Below the pieces are notes generated by a model. The model did not search any database and was not told where the DNA came from. It worked only from the letters and a program-made list of their open reading frames with translations. Below, in pieces: positions 27,000 to 39,700 of a DNA stretch of 64,000 nucleotides. Source of the DNA: Anniella stebbinsi (Eukaryota > Chordata > Lepidosauria > Squamata > Anniellidae); assembly GCA_029215795.1 (NCBI GenBank), contig JARDYH010000001.1, positions 295,932,654 to 295,996,653 of the forward strand, in the 5' to 3' direction. Made by a program: the position numbers and the translations under genes. The number at the start of each line of letters is the position of its first letter. The stretch's first letter is position 1.

Positions 27000-27116
27000 A
27001 CACTTAGGACACAATCCCATGCTTGCTTAGATAGAAAAATGGCCTGCATGCCCCAGCCAGCCATGCTGCGAGTTGTAGGCATTTTATCTGTCTAAATATG
27101 CATAGAATTGCACCTT
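27000..27116. repeat. Palindromic element, GTGCAATCCTATGCATG family
   Basis: ACAATCCCATGCTTGCTTAG at the left and CTAAATATGCATAGAATTGC at the right; an older copy of the 27883 element. Confidence 0.7.
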
Positions 27117-27882
27117 TAATCACTCTCACTAAGGATGAACTCAGGTGCTAGGTCCCAATAGGATTGTAGCCAAAACGGGACTATTGAGAAACAAAGAAGG
27201 TGCTATCAATATGCTTGAGAAAACCCTAGGTTTGTAGAAGTACAATAAAAACAAAACTAAAACCTGTTCCCAAACAAGATACACATTTTGTTGCAGGTCC
27301 TACCTTGGTACTTCATAATATGATCTTTCAAAGAAAAATTAATAGAGATAGATCCAGACAAGAGCGAAACATATTCTTATATTTTATTTTTATTACAAAT
27401 GTTACATGCTAAATCTACAGATTTCACACACATTTTTTTAAAAAAAGTTTCAACTTTTTTCCTCACCATTATCAAGATTACACAAAACATTACTATTTTT
27501 GCCAGTCTGTTAAAAAAAGAAAAGGGAAAAATACAACCTTTGAGTACATAAATAGAAATTTAAGTATAAATACAGTAACAAAATAAACAGAGGTGTGTGT
27601 TTAATAAATTAATTATAAATATTGTGTTGACAATGAAGTGCTAGGTCAAGAAAATAATGTTTTCCCTTTGTTTTCTGTACAGACCCATACCACTATATAC
27701 AAGAACCTTTGGGAAAGAATGACATCCCAAAGCCTTTTTTCTTTTCTTTCAGATTTCCACAAACTAGTAGAAAAGTAGTTATTCACTAATTGAAATTCTA
27801 ACATTAAAAACTTATATACAGAATTTCCATGACACATTACTCACAATAATGTATAATCCCATTGCAGTAAAGTCAGTAAAGG

Positions 27883-28008
27883 CACAATCCTATGCATGTT
27901 TAGACAGAAAAATGTCCTACAACTCCCAGCATCCCCCAGCTAACATGACAGGCTTGGGAATACTGGCACTGGTAGGACTTTTTCTGTCTAAACATGCATA
28001 GGATTGCA
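27883..28008. repeat. Palindromic element, GTGCAATCCTATGCATG family
   Basis: Arms CAATCCTATGCATGTTTAGA and TCTAAACATGCATAGGATTG flank a centre with CAACTCCCAGCATCCCCCAG. A complete copy; others at 27000-27116, 34672-35085 and, one arm, 13448-13520. Confidence 0.85.
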
Positions 28009-28384
28009 CACAAAGAATTTTAAACAACTGGGCTCTTTCCAAAGCATCTCTTACAGTTAAAAGATAGGATTCTTACATTTAAAAGACAGGATTAGGCTAT
28101 ATTAGTCCACTTCTAATTTTCACCGAACTGACAAAAATAGTTTCCCTTGGCTCCAAAGTCCAACCAAATTATCAGCACTCATCTTTAACAATGATTTTCT
28201 AAGGAATAAAATCTCCCGGCCTATAGATATATGATATAAAATAAGTACAATAATAGGTTTTCTTTGACCAATTAGTTTTGCTGAAGGAGTATGTGAGCTT
28301 GTGGTTGTGCAGAATTCTTCATCAGGCAACGTCAACATCTAGTTATTGTTCCTCTACAGAGAAAGCAGAATTGGCTACCTATTC

Positions 28385-28965
28385 AACTACTTTTAGAGCT
28401 CCATCTCACCAGCAATTTAGTGCACTCTCGCCATGCCTGGTGTGCGGATTTGCAGCACAGTACTCACATGACGCTGTGTCTGTCCTGCTGACACCCCACC
28501 ACTTCCCCAGCCTTTCCTAGAACACTAAAAGTCTGAATTATTTTCCTTAAGCGCATTTAATACGCCCTAGGCCTCCATGTAGGTTTATAGGACCTGGGGG
28601 CTTGAATGGATTGCATCAGGTCCTAGCAGGGAAAAGCAATCTCTCCCAGCAGCCTACTCCAAGCCTCAATATAAAACTCAAACCTTGCATCCCAGGCTCC
28701 AAGGCGTGTTTTAAAATCATACAATGCCTGAATCTCTGCAGAGACAGGATTGTACTCCCTTGATGCCCCCAAAGAGCCAGAATAAAGGGTGGTTCCATTT
28801 TTGCCCTGCAGAAAGGCGGTCTGGTTGAAGTACTCAGAGGGAGAAAGAGAAGAGCAGCTATTCAAGTGAAAAGGATCATAAGCTTGACGCGCTTCTGCCT
28901 CAGAGGTAAAATACACTGAGGCAAACCAGGGGGAAATTAGGAAAGTACTCCAGGTATAGGGCAAC
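28385..28965. repeat. Foldback-type repeat, TGCACTCTCGCCATGCCTGG family
   Basis: TTAGTGCACTCTCGCCATGC, GCAGCACAGTACTCACATGA match 42680-42735. The right part (TACACTGAGGCAAACCAGGG) matches 43262-43290. Both repeats have the same left and right ends in the same order, so they are copies of one element; no gene is present. Confidence 0.65.
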
Positions 28966-29404
28966 CTAACTGTTTTTGTTTTTCAAACATTTTAGCACTT
29001 CAAAAACCTGCAGTTGTTTTGCCTGAAGAACTGTGTAACTCCTTTAACAACAGACATTGGGTTGCATCCAATGTTAGTCTAAGGCAGGATCTACACTACT
29101 GTTTTATAATGGTATTGATAACTGTTGGGGCCCAGGACACACTCCATATACCATTTCCAAACCATTTTCAGTGTTATATCCTGCTTGGTGTAGATCTGAC
29201 CTAACTTGTTCCATTCATTCCAATGGGCCTGCTCTAAGTAGGACTAACATTGGATATAACCACATTTCCCCAAAGTGTCATCTGAACAGGGTCTAAAGCT
29301 TGCTAACAATAACAGCTCAGGTGTATAGATTCTCCCATTTACTGGGACTGATATTACCTCCTATCTGTATTGGGCAACCTTGGGATAGAAAATGTTTTTT
29401 CAAT

Positions 29405-29620
29405 AGCTGACAGTGCAATCCTATACATATCTACTCAGAACCAAGTTTCAGATAAGTGGGTGTAGCACTGCAGCTCAATCCTCCTAAAACCAGCTGCAAA
29501 GGTTTGAGGAAAAAAGAGTAAAATCTATAATATGTAGAGGCTTCAATCCTATATGCACTCAACTGAGAGTAAGCCCCATTGAACTCAATAGGCTTACTTC
29601 TGAGTACACATGCATAGGGT
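29405..29620. repeat. Two palindromic elements of the AGTAAGCCCCATTGA family
   Basis: GTGCAATCCTATACATATCT at 29412 is a one-arm copy. At 29540-29620 the arms are CAATCCTATATGCACTCAAC and TGAGTACACATGCATAGGGT around CATTGAACTCAATAGG. Confidence 0.7.
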
Positions 29621-30052
29621 TGCACTATGACACTATACATTACATGTTACATTGTAAGCTGTATAAAATCCCAAGAGACAAATACTTAACAAAATGTCTA
29701 GTAACGGTAACTAACCTCGATGATATGGACAAAATCATACATTTACTGTCAAGCACATCCAAGTTCATTATGTTAAACACAGCCAGATTGGCAGTAAAAG
29801 CAGCCCAACTTAGAACAGCCCTAGAGGACAACTGCCTCGTATGAGAAATGGTGATTCTGAAATGACAAATCCTTGTAAAGTATGTGAATACACTGAATTT
29901 TAACTTTGTGAAATAATTTTTATTGTTATTATATTGCATTGTATGGAACAGGCTATAACCTGCGATTGGATGCCTAAAGAATAAAGTGAAATACTATGAT
30001 TTTATAATAGGGTTGTGTGTGTATGTGTGTATGTTTGTTTAATTGCTCCTGT

Positions 30053-30058
30053 TTTATT
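30053..30058 (-). terminator. Candidate FGF19 polyadenylation signal
   Basis: AATAAA on the minus strand about 390 bases past the FGF19 stop. Another lies at 29919-29924. Which one is used cannot be told from sequence. Confidence 0.35.
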
Positions 30059-30443
30059 GCTAACCTTAAAGAGAAGTTATTCCTTTGGTGTATTTGTCAT
30101 TAGGTCTCAGAAGTGACAAAGATGTAATGAAATAGTAAAATCAAATATTCGTGATCTTATTCCCTCCAAACATTCTCCAAAGCAGAAAAGATTCTTTTAC
30201 ACTTTACATTTTTGTCATTCCTAAATTTAAAAGTACCTTTTGCAATGTTTTTTCCCCTTCTTCTAAATACTGTGAGTGTAACTGTGTCTATGTTTCTTAG
30301 AATTGGTATTGGCATTTGCTTAACAAGGGTGGTGCAACATCTAAGCAAGTCTTCATGTCTTAAATATCACTGCTAGAATACTATCCTAGCCTACTGGCAA
30401 TGCTTTTCCCTTTTTCTTTTTGGTGGAGTATAGGGAGCACTAG

Positions 30444-30776
30444 TTATTTCCCAAAGCTAGGACTTTGCACTGATACTTCTGAAGTGATGCCAAAGGGATC
30501 CATGCTGTCAGTTTCCGGAGGTGAACTGAAAATATCAGATGATGCAATTGGGTGTGTGGTGTCACCATATTGCTCAAAACATGTAGGCTCCATTTGCACA
30601 GTGTTGATCATAGGCAAGAAATGAGACAACGGAAGGAAGTCTTTCCCTTTGAATTGTTGTCTTTGCCTGGCACTGCTTAAGGACACCAAGATGCCGTATT
30701 TCTTTGACTTGTAGATGTTGTAGCCATCGGGACGCATCTCTTCTTCAAAGGAACAATCATCTGTAGAATATCTGAG
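30444..30776 (-). CDS. FGF19: FGF19 exon 3 and stop
   Basis: Acceptor CTGTTCAG, then 110 codons and TAA at 30446-30444. Encodes DDCSFEEEMRPDGYNIYKSK and the endocrine tail with PLSHFLPMINTV, SSPPETDSMDPFG and SPSFGK. Matches the last exon of FGF19 in position, phase and sequence. Confidence 0.96.
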   Translation of the reverse strand, partial: LRYSTDDCSFEEEMRPDGYNIYKSKKYGILVSLSSARQRQQFKGKDFLPLSHFLPMINTVQMEPTCFEQYGDTTHPIASSDIFSSPPETDSMDPFGITSEVSVQSPSFGK

Positions 30777-33700
30777 CTGAACAGAAAGAAGTCAAAATTA
30801 TGGCATATGTGTTTTGTATACGTTTGTCTCTTCAACTGGCATATGTGATGCAACACTGTTCATCCAAAAAGATGAACCCTCAAACCTGGAACTCAAATCC
30901 GGTCCTCCCAATCTGGCCCTCTGGAGTTCCTCAGAAGGCCATGCTCCCTTTTCCCCAGTCTCTAATCATTTCATGGTTTCTTGGCTTTTGTACAGATCTA
31001 AAAGGTTGAAATGCCTCTCCTAAAGTTTAGTTCCTAGTAGGGTTTATTCCCATGCACAGATGCCTAGGATCGCAGTCTCAGCACCTCTCGTTGGGACCAT
31101 ATAGCCTTTTCTCATGCTACATGAGCTTTAACTCCAAATTAATTATTTAGTGTTGAAGGTAGGCATGGTTGGGCACCTGCCAAAGGCCAACACCCCAGCA
31201 GGGACAGGGCGACCCTATGAAAAGGAGGAGAGGGCTCCTGTATCTTTAACGGTTGTATAGAAGAGGGAATTTCAGCAGGTGTCATTGGTAGGCATGCAGC
31301 ACCTGTGAAATTCCCTCTTCATTACTACAGTTAAAGTTGCAGGAGACTTGCCCTCTTTTGTAACTGGTTACTCTAGTATAGCTCCTGCAGCTTTAACTGT
31401 TGTGATGAAGAGGGAATCTCACCAGGTGCTGCTTGCATACAAATGGCACCTTCTCAAATTCCCTTTTCAATACAACTGTGGATGCCTCTACAAGAGGCAT
31501 TTAAAGCTCTTTCAAGGCGCATTAAAAAAATTACCTCTACAAGAACGGAGCGCAAATCGGGCGTAGAGGCGCGTTATCTCCCCGATTATGCGCATTATCG
31601 AATGCGCGTTAAATCCCGAGTTTTATTTTGCTCCGTCCGTTAAAGCGCATTTTGACTGTGCGAATAAGCGCTTATGCGCATTAACTACTTGTAAAGCGCA
31701 TTTTGGACATCTGTTAATGTGCTTCGCCGCCTCTTGCCGCCTCTCGTGCAGAGGGATTAGGCGTAAATGCACTTCTGCGATTATGCGCATAATCGCCTAA
31801 CCAGGTGCAAAAGCGAATCCTTGTAGAGGGGACCTGTTAAAGAAACAGGAGCCTGCCCTCCTTTCCATATGGTCACCCTAGCTGTTGGCCACATGCTGTT
31901 TGCTTTTGGCCCCACCCACCACTGGAATGCAGCCTATGAGAGCTTCTGTGAAATGGAATTTGGCCCTTGGTTGGAAAGAAGTTCTGCACCTCTTCTATAT
32001 AGAGCCATCTATTCAGTTGTGAGATAAATCTTGTATTCAGGGGTGATATAAATTGGAATCCTTTGTCCATGGAGTTGAATGAACACAGAACAGCACAGGG
32101 GGACACTAACAGAAGGCATCCTTAACTGCGGTACAGATAGTAGGAAAGTTTGCAGGTAAGTTGTTAATGGTTAAAACTGCACTTGTCTTTCAAGCATTTG
32201 GTAGCATATAATGCATCTTTTTGATCAGGTCCTGCATTGTCTCTGGCTGATGTTTTTAAACTGTTTTATATATATGTTGTTGTGTGTGCTGTCTGTTTTA
32301 TGTCCTTACGTGAATAGTTTTATAGTTTCTCTAATGTGTTTTTCCTCTCTATAATATGTTTTAATGGTTTTTAATTTTTGTGAACTGCCCAGAGAGCTTT
32401 GGCTATGGGGCATTATAGAAATGTAATAGATGAATGGATGGATGGATTCTACTTTGGCATATTTATGCAGTAAGATTCAATGTAATTTTTCTGATTCTAA
32501 TTGGTCGGAAAGCAAGATCTATTTTTAAATCCTGATTGCCCATCATAGCAACCCACAGTTTCTGGCTGGGAACCCTGGTTTTCCCTGTGTACAAAAAAAT
32601 ATAGTGGCACAATCAAAGCTCAACATGGGCCTGGGCCAAAGGTTACTCCAGTTCATGAGGATACCGAAGACTGCCATCTGCTTAGGACAAACAACAGAGA
32701 AAGGTTCATGGTAAAAGGGGGTGGTGCCTGGTAAAACAGCTATCATGCAGGAGTGGATCCTGGATGAAGGTGCTGAGTGGGCTTCTATTTTCAAGACCCA
32801 ATTGGACAAGATAGATAGTCTAATCCAGGTTCTTGGTTCAGCATCAGCATGACACCATAGCTTGTATCAGGTCTCTGTGTTCTAGGGCAATGAAGCAGCA
32901 GAGAAAAAAGGCTAGAATACAAATGGAGAAAAATTCAAGACCAGTTCTGCTGGATATGGGCTAAAGCCCATTTTAAGGCCTACTCTATGGGATGGTAATG
33001 ATGATAAAGCAAACTTTATTCACCATGTACAATGCCTTGTCAGTGTACATTAAGGGGGGGGGAGCTGCTTTCTTATCAGGCTTTTTTTTCCTTGGATCTT
33101 TCCACATTCACTACGGGATCTTTTAGACAACGTCCAATGGCGACCACATGATTTGTGATTGAAACTTACCCTCTGGGCAATGCTCCATAAAGTTAAATGA
33201 AACTGTGCCATCTAGTGGCAGAATTAATCCTGCAATTATTTTAAATACTGCATTATCTCCATTTTTTTTTAAAGTGAGATCACCGAAGGAAGGTATGGGA
33301 GATGTCCTTGACAGCTTCATGTAAAGGACCCACAAACTTCCATGAGTGTGCAATAAATCACTCATGTAGAGAAGCTCCATGGCTTTGCATCTCCACAGTG
33401 CCATCCAGCAAACTTTTTCCAAGTCATAAATGACTTGCTTCACAGTACCCCCTAAAGGATAATCTAAGACAGCCTTCCCCAATCTGGTGCCTACCACATG
33501 TGTTCCAACATTCTCCAGCTAAGCACCCATGCTTATTGTGGATGATGGTCATTGTAGTCCAACACATCCAGAGGGTACCAAGTTGGAGAAGGCTGATCTA
33601 AGAGAACTTTCAATATTTAACATTGTAAATCATAAGTATTTTAAAATGAGGTCAACTTAGTTCCTGTAATTTTGTCAGTATTTTCTTGATTTCTCAGTAC

Positions 33701-36700
33701 ACAAGAACCATAAATTTGATATGCTCACTCCATCAAGAAATTACCATTGATTTTGACAAAATAAGGACAGTGTTTTACACATTATTTGTTCTATAACTTA
33801 ATGGTAGAAGTATTTGACCTATAATGTTGTATAGCGTAACACATTTTATATATTTGTGGTGGGAGATTCAAGTCAGATAAAAGGAAGTATTTCTTCACAC
33901 AGTGCATGGTTAAACTATGACATTCCCTACCATAAGATGTAGTGACGGCCACCAATTTGGATGGCTTTAAAGGGCAGCTGGATAAATTCCTAGAGGAGAA
34001 GGCTGTCAATGGCTACTATTCCTGATGGTTATATACTACCTCCAGTAGCAGAGGCAGTAAGCCTATGTACACCAGTTGCTGGGGAACATGGGCCAGAGGA
34101 TGCTATTGCACCTATGACTTGCTTATGGGTTCCTGGTTGACAGCTGGTTAGCCACTTTGTGAACAGAGTGCTGGACTAGATGAACCCTTGGTCTGATCCA
34201 GCATGGCTCTTCTTATGCTCCTATATATCTGAGTACAGAAGCCAAATGTATGCTTGCTAATTCAGAAAAGACTTGCACGCCAAGAATTTGATAATGTTCT
34301 GGGCCCCTTATGTCAGTGTTGTTTTTCTTGAAAACTCTTGAGGTTATTCTGGTTTAGTTATTAAAGGTGACTGAACTCTTGGTCAGTAAAGTATTGCTGA
34401 TTGCGTATAGGGCTTCGATGATAAGAAAAATTGTGCTCTTTTGTGAACCTTTAACCTATCAAGCACCTAAGCCATACTTTCCCCTATACGTGTAAGATGT
34501 CGTTGACAATGTTCTAGAACAGAATTCCCTCAGTTGAGACCAAAAAGGCTTAAACGGCATAGTATTTTAGATGTGGATAGGGCTGTCAGGCATGTGGAAA
34601 CATGTTTTGCTTTTGTTTTAGATTAGCAAAATGTCTTGAAATGGGAAGGTGCTGTCATGTAAGTTACTGAAAGTGCAATCCTATGCATGTTGAGACTGAA
34701 AAAACATCCTACAACTCCCAGGATTCCCCAGCCAGCCATGTAGACTTTTTTTAGGCTGACCAGATAAAATCCAGGTCAGGGCTCATGTAACTTTAGAGAA
34801 GGGAATTTCAGCCAGTGGCATTTGTATGCAATTAGTTCCTGCTGAAATTCCCTCTTCATCACAACAGTTAAAGTTGCAGGGGCCCTGCCTTCTTTTGTAT
34901 ATGGTCACTGTAGTATAGTGCCTGCACCTTTAACTGTTGTGATGAAGAGGGAATATCACCAGGAACTAATTCCATACAAATGGCTGAAATTCTCTTTTCT
35001 CGACAACTGTTAAAGTTACATGAGCCCTGACCTGGATTTTATCTGGTCACCCTACTTTTTTCCTGTCTAAACATGCACAGAATTGTGCCCTTAACTGTCT
35101 TTTGTAATTAGTTAATTGATTAAAATCAATATTACAGGTTTACAATGTAGAACTTAATTGACTAAATTTACTGGCAACAATTTTTTTGTCTCAACTCGCA
35201 TTGCAAACCCCATGTGTGTTTACACAGAAGTAAGTCCCATTGCATTCAATGGGGCTTACTCTCAAGTGCATAGGACTGAAGTCTAAATGACACAATGCAA
35301 TGACACATATGCAGCAATAGTGATACGTTGGGAAATGAAGTTAACTGTACTTTTAAGCCAGAGGCAGTTTACAGCTGCACCATCACCATTTACAGACAGC
35401 AGCTTGAATTAGATCTGTTTTAAAACCTACTGCTGACATCTGCAGTTACTGTTGAGAAAGGACTTTGGTGCATATAAGAGAGTTACAAATGGAAGTGGGC
35501 ATTCCTGTATAAGGTATCCCCAATCTAGTGTTCTCCAAATGTATTGGACTACAACTCCCATCAGCTCTACCCAACAATCCAAAATGGTGGGAGTTGTAGT
35601 CTGAAATGTCTGCAGGGCACCAGATTGGGGAAGGCTGATATAAGGTAGGTGTATTAGAGAATCAGGAATCAAAGTGGTGGTAGTTTGTAACTAAAGGTGC
35701 CTCTTAAAATTTCTACAGTCTTCTGTTTGAGATAGCATTTTCAAAAGTTCTAGTCTGATTTACCAGATTGAAAAATGCAATTAAGGTGAAATGTGTAGAC
35801 TACAATGCTGATCACACATTCTCACATATTCAAGCATCCTATTTATACATCAGTGTAAAGAGTGAAAAAGAATACTTTGTCCTCCATAGAGCTTCTCTGG
35901 GTTTTTAAAGCTGAAAAGGAGATGAGAATTCTGTGGAGTTTAGTGGTTAGCTTCATTGAAGTGATTAAGGATGCAATCCTATGCCACTTACCTGTAAGAC
36001 CCACTGAACTAAGTGAGACTTTCTTTTGAGTAGACATATATAGGATTGTAATGTTAGGTTTTTGATGATTCAGTCCATACTCCATTGAAGTCAATGTCAA
36101 ATCTGCCATTGATTTCCAGGACGGTGTACTCTGTTCTTAGTCCAGACCTTCACAACCTGGCACCCCTCCCCCAGATATGTTCGACCACAATCTCCAGCAT
36201 CCCCAGCCATAGGTTGTACTGACTAGGGATGATGGGAGTTTCTGTCCAACACATCTGGGGGGGACAAGATGTGGGTTGGAAAAGGCTGCTCTAGTCTATG
36301 TACTAAAAGGGTGTCCCCACTGTTAATACAAACCCTGACTGAATGAAAGCAGACTGTGCAGAAAAGCTTGGAAAAATCTCCTTTTAGCAGAGTGTCTATA
36401 GAATCTACAGTGTAGGCACTATCGACTGAACTCTAAAGTCACCACAGGTGCGTTTAGTTAAGACAGAAATGGAAGGGCATAATTTACTTTGGATTTTACC
36501 CCCCACCACTCTAGCTCTGTTTTAACAAACAGCAGCCCCACATTTAGATCCATACATAAAGGCATCTTCCTGGATGTATTTCCTGTTCAAAGGAGAAATC
36601 TTCTGCAGAATACCTGACCGGAAGGGTAAGAAGCTAATGTGCTAATATTAGTTACAGCCACCACTAAGCAAAGTGAGGCAGTTGCTTCAGGTGGCAAATG

Positions 36701-39700
36701 ATAGGAGGCAGCAGCAAGGCATTGGAGGAGAGAATTGTATGCCATGTGGCTTTCCCTATGCCCCCTAAACTAGCCTGTTGCCCTCAGGTGTGGCGGATGA
36801 TGCTGTCCCATCCTTGATGTTGGAAGAAAGATGCTCAGTCTTGAAGAAAGGCTTTTGTACATGGAATGGGAGGGGGTGCCATTTTGTTCTTTGTTTCAGG
36901 CAGCAAAATGTCTAGGGCCAGTCCTGGTTAGAGGTCCATGCAATACACAGTGGACATATTCCAGCCCAGTTGATGTCAATCGGAGAAATGTAGGCCCATG
37001 CTTAAAACTGTCCCATTGAAAACACCAGAAATAAAGAGTGCTGAACTTTGACTGAATCGTGCTCATTCATTTTACATATATTCTACTCAAACACAGAATG
37101 CTCCTTTTTCTGGTGTTGGACAAGGTCAATCATACTTCAGTGGGAAAGGCTGTACATTCAAGCTTTTGGTGGTAATGAAAAATAGTCTTTAAAGTCTTAG
37201 AAACTTGGGCCAAAGTGAACAAACATGATGTAATAAAGTTCCCGGTGTACAGACACCTTCTTTAATGTCATTGCACGATGCACTGGCTATGGACATGGAG
37301 AACCCAGTCTTAAATCCCTGTTTAGCTAGCAAGCTTTACTGGGCGACCTTGGGTATGTCATTATCTCTCAGCCTCACCTACCTCAAGGGTTGCTGTGAGG
37401 ACAATGAGATAAGGATCAACTCCCCAGCCTGAAGCCCCTTAGGTCGGAAAAGAAATCTAAACTAATAGTAAATCTTGGTAGTCAAAATTCTAGAATGTTG
37501 CTGGTTCTGTCCCTATTCACTATGTTAGAACAAAAACACCACACCTATGAATACTGACAAAGATCAAACTCTCCCATTATTCCCTCTGTTGTTCAACTTA
37601 ACGTTCCTTTATTACATCACTGATTTATTCTTGCAAATAATTAATGACTGAGTGTGGACTATTCCCTTTTTTCCAGAAGTTGCTACCAGTGTGTCTAGCA
37701 TTTCCAAAATTAGCTAATTGTTGGAGTATTTTTTTAAAGAAAAAAAATCTGTTGCTGAATGGAACCAGCTCACTGCACATGAATGATTATTAGCATTAGA
37801 GAACGGTAGACGGTGTGGGTGTGGGTGTAATATATTGAAAAGTAGTCTACTTTTTGTTATGTTTTGGAATAATAAGGTACAAGACAAGGTGTAACCCTAT
37901 AATCTATTGGGAGCATAATTTGGATGGCTTTAAAATTGGACAAATCCATGGGGAATGAGGCTACCAATGGCTACTAGTCCTGATAGCTATATCCTCCAGT
38001 ATCAGAGGCACTGAGGCTATGAACATCAGTTGCTGGGGAACATGGGCGGGAGGGTGCTGTTGCATTCATGTCCTGCTTGTGGGTTTCCCATAGGCAGCTG
38101 TTAGGTTACTATGTGAATAGAATGCTGTACTAGATGGGCCCTTGGTCTGATCCAACATGGCTCTTCTTATGTTTTTAACATTGTAAAAAGGAAAAGGCTG
38201 TGTAAAGTCATCAGGCAATATAGTTGCATATAAAGTTGTTTTTAATTGTTTTTAGAGGTATGTTTCTCTGTGTGTTGTATATTTTTGTGATTTTAAATTT
38301 TGTATATTTGTAATTGTTTTAATCTTATGTAAACTGCTCAGAGAGCTTTGGCTATGAGGCGGTACAGGATTGTTAATAATAATAATAATAATAATAATAA
38401 TTGGTAGGAATAATATGTCTGTACAATGGAAATATTATTAAAAACTGGGAGGGAAAGAAATCATCATCATCCAGCTCATAGCATGCGCACCCTAAGGATC
38501 TCAATCCTAAATCTTAAAGGATGTCCTTTCAAACACATTTAGGATCGTGGTGCAACCTGTTTAGACTGTGCTGGTGTGTGCTAATAAAACAAATGAGATA
38601 GGCTACTATTGTTTTGTCTGTTCTGGGAGCACCAGAAAAAAATCGCCACACACGATTAGGGGGCACTCATGCACAACATTTCCCAGGAGGGCGGCGGGGG
38701 TGGGGAGGCAGCTCTGAGCTGTGCAGGTCAATTTCCCAGGGCCGAGGCCCCAGCTGTAACTTACAAGCCCATGCAGCCTTCCTTCCTCTTCCATGCAGAG
38801 GTACCGAGAGCTGTGCACGCCCTTGATCGCCACCGTGCGAAGGGACACAGCTCTGATCTCCAGCAAACCTGCACAGCGACACAAAACGTAGCATTAATTG
38901 ATTTTCCATGTTGCGGGGCAGGGGGAGGCGGCGGAAAGAAATGGCCCTTTGGGAAGTCATCTCTCCCACCCTCCTCTCACTGGCCCCTTGCTTTACCAGG
39001 ATGTCAACGTGAGATCCCCCCTTGGTACATACACAGCCATAGAAATGTGTCAGCAACAAAAACGCACCCTGAAATATAAGATCTAGGTAATTTTGGACCC
39101 GGACTTAATGCTCTTAGAGGATTCCTCTTTAGATGGCCACATGTATTACTTCAGGTGTGCAGCACACAACCAACATTTCTCTGCCCCCACCCGCCCCACT
39201 CCAACTGCTATTCCGTGCTTTCAGACCTTTCTACATTCCTGGTATCTACGAATAACAAAACTGTTTGCAAACCTGATTTAAAAATATATTCTCTGAGCAG
39301 GTGCAGTTTTGCATTTTAAACTCACTTAAATCATAGCACCATCAAGGGCTACAGGAATAAAATGGACTTTGCTTCTGCTGCCCTCATCATCTGCCACTCT
39401 CTGGGTGGTCACCCCCCTCCCCCAGGTCCAGCCATAGCTGCATCACTGTATAAGCTTCAGAATCGGAAACTAAACCAGGGTGCTGCAACAAAGGCTGGTT
39501 CCTCCAATTTCAGTGGGGCTGTGAATCCACTCTGGATTTCAGTCAGAACCAGCCAGAACTCTAAAGGAGCTATTCAAGGTGCTAAACCTAGTTTGGGGAC
39601 AGGGCTCAGCACCTTGGATAGCGCCTTTTGTGTTCTGGCTTGTTCTGACAAACTCATGGATTCACGGCCCACCGAATACGGAGCCACCAGCCTCTACTGC

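Larger units (their letters stand above)
26236..30052. other. Intergenic DNA between the Harbinger block and FGF19
   Basis: Palindromic elements at 26487, 27000, 27883 and 29405, the repeat at 28385, and otherwise AT-rich DNA. The FGF19 3' untranslated region probably reaches the left limit of 30052 or a little further. No other gene seen. Confidence 0.5.
30777..38764 (-). other. FGF19 intron 2
   Basis: About 8.0 kb between exons 3 and 2. Filled with nested transposons (31206, 31480, 34672, 34752), CR1-like and L2 tails (33850, 37915, 32225, 38190) and palindromic elements. Stretches 32440-33468, 36290-37915 hold no recognised feature. Confidence 0.6.
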
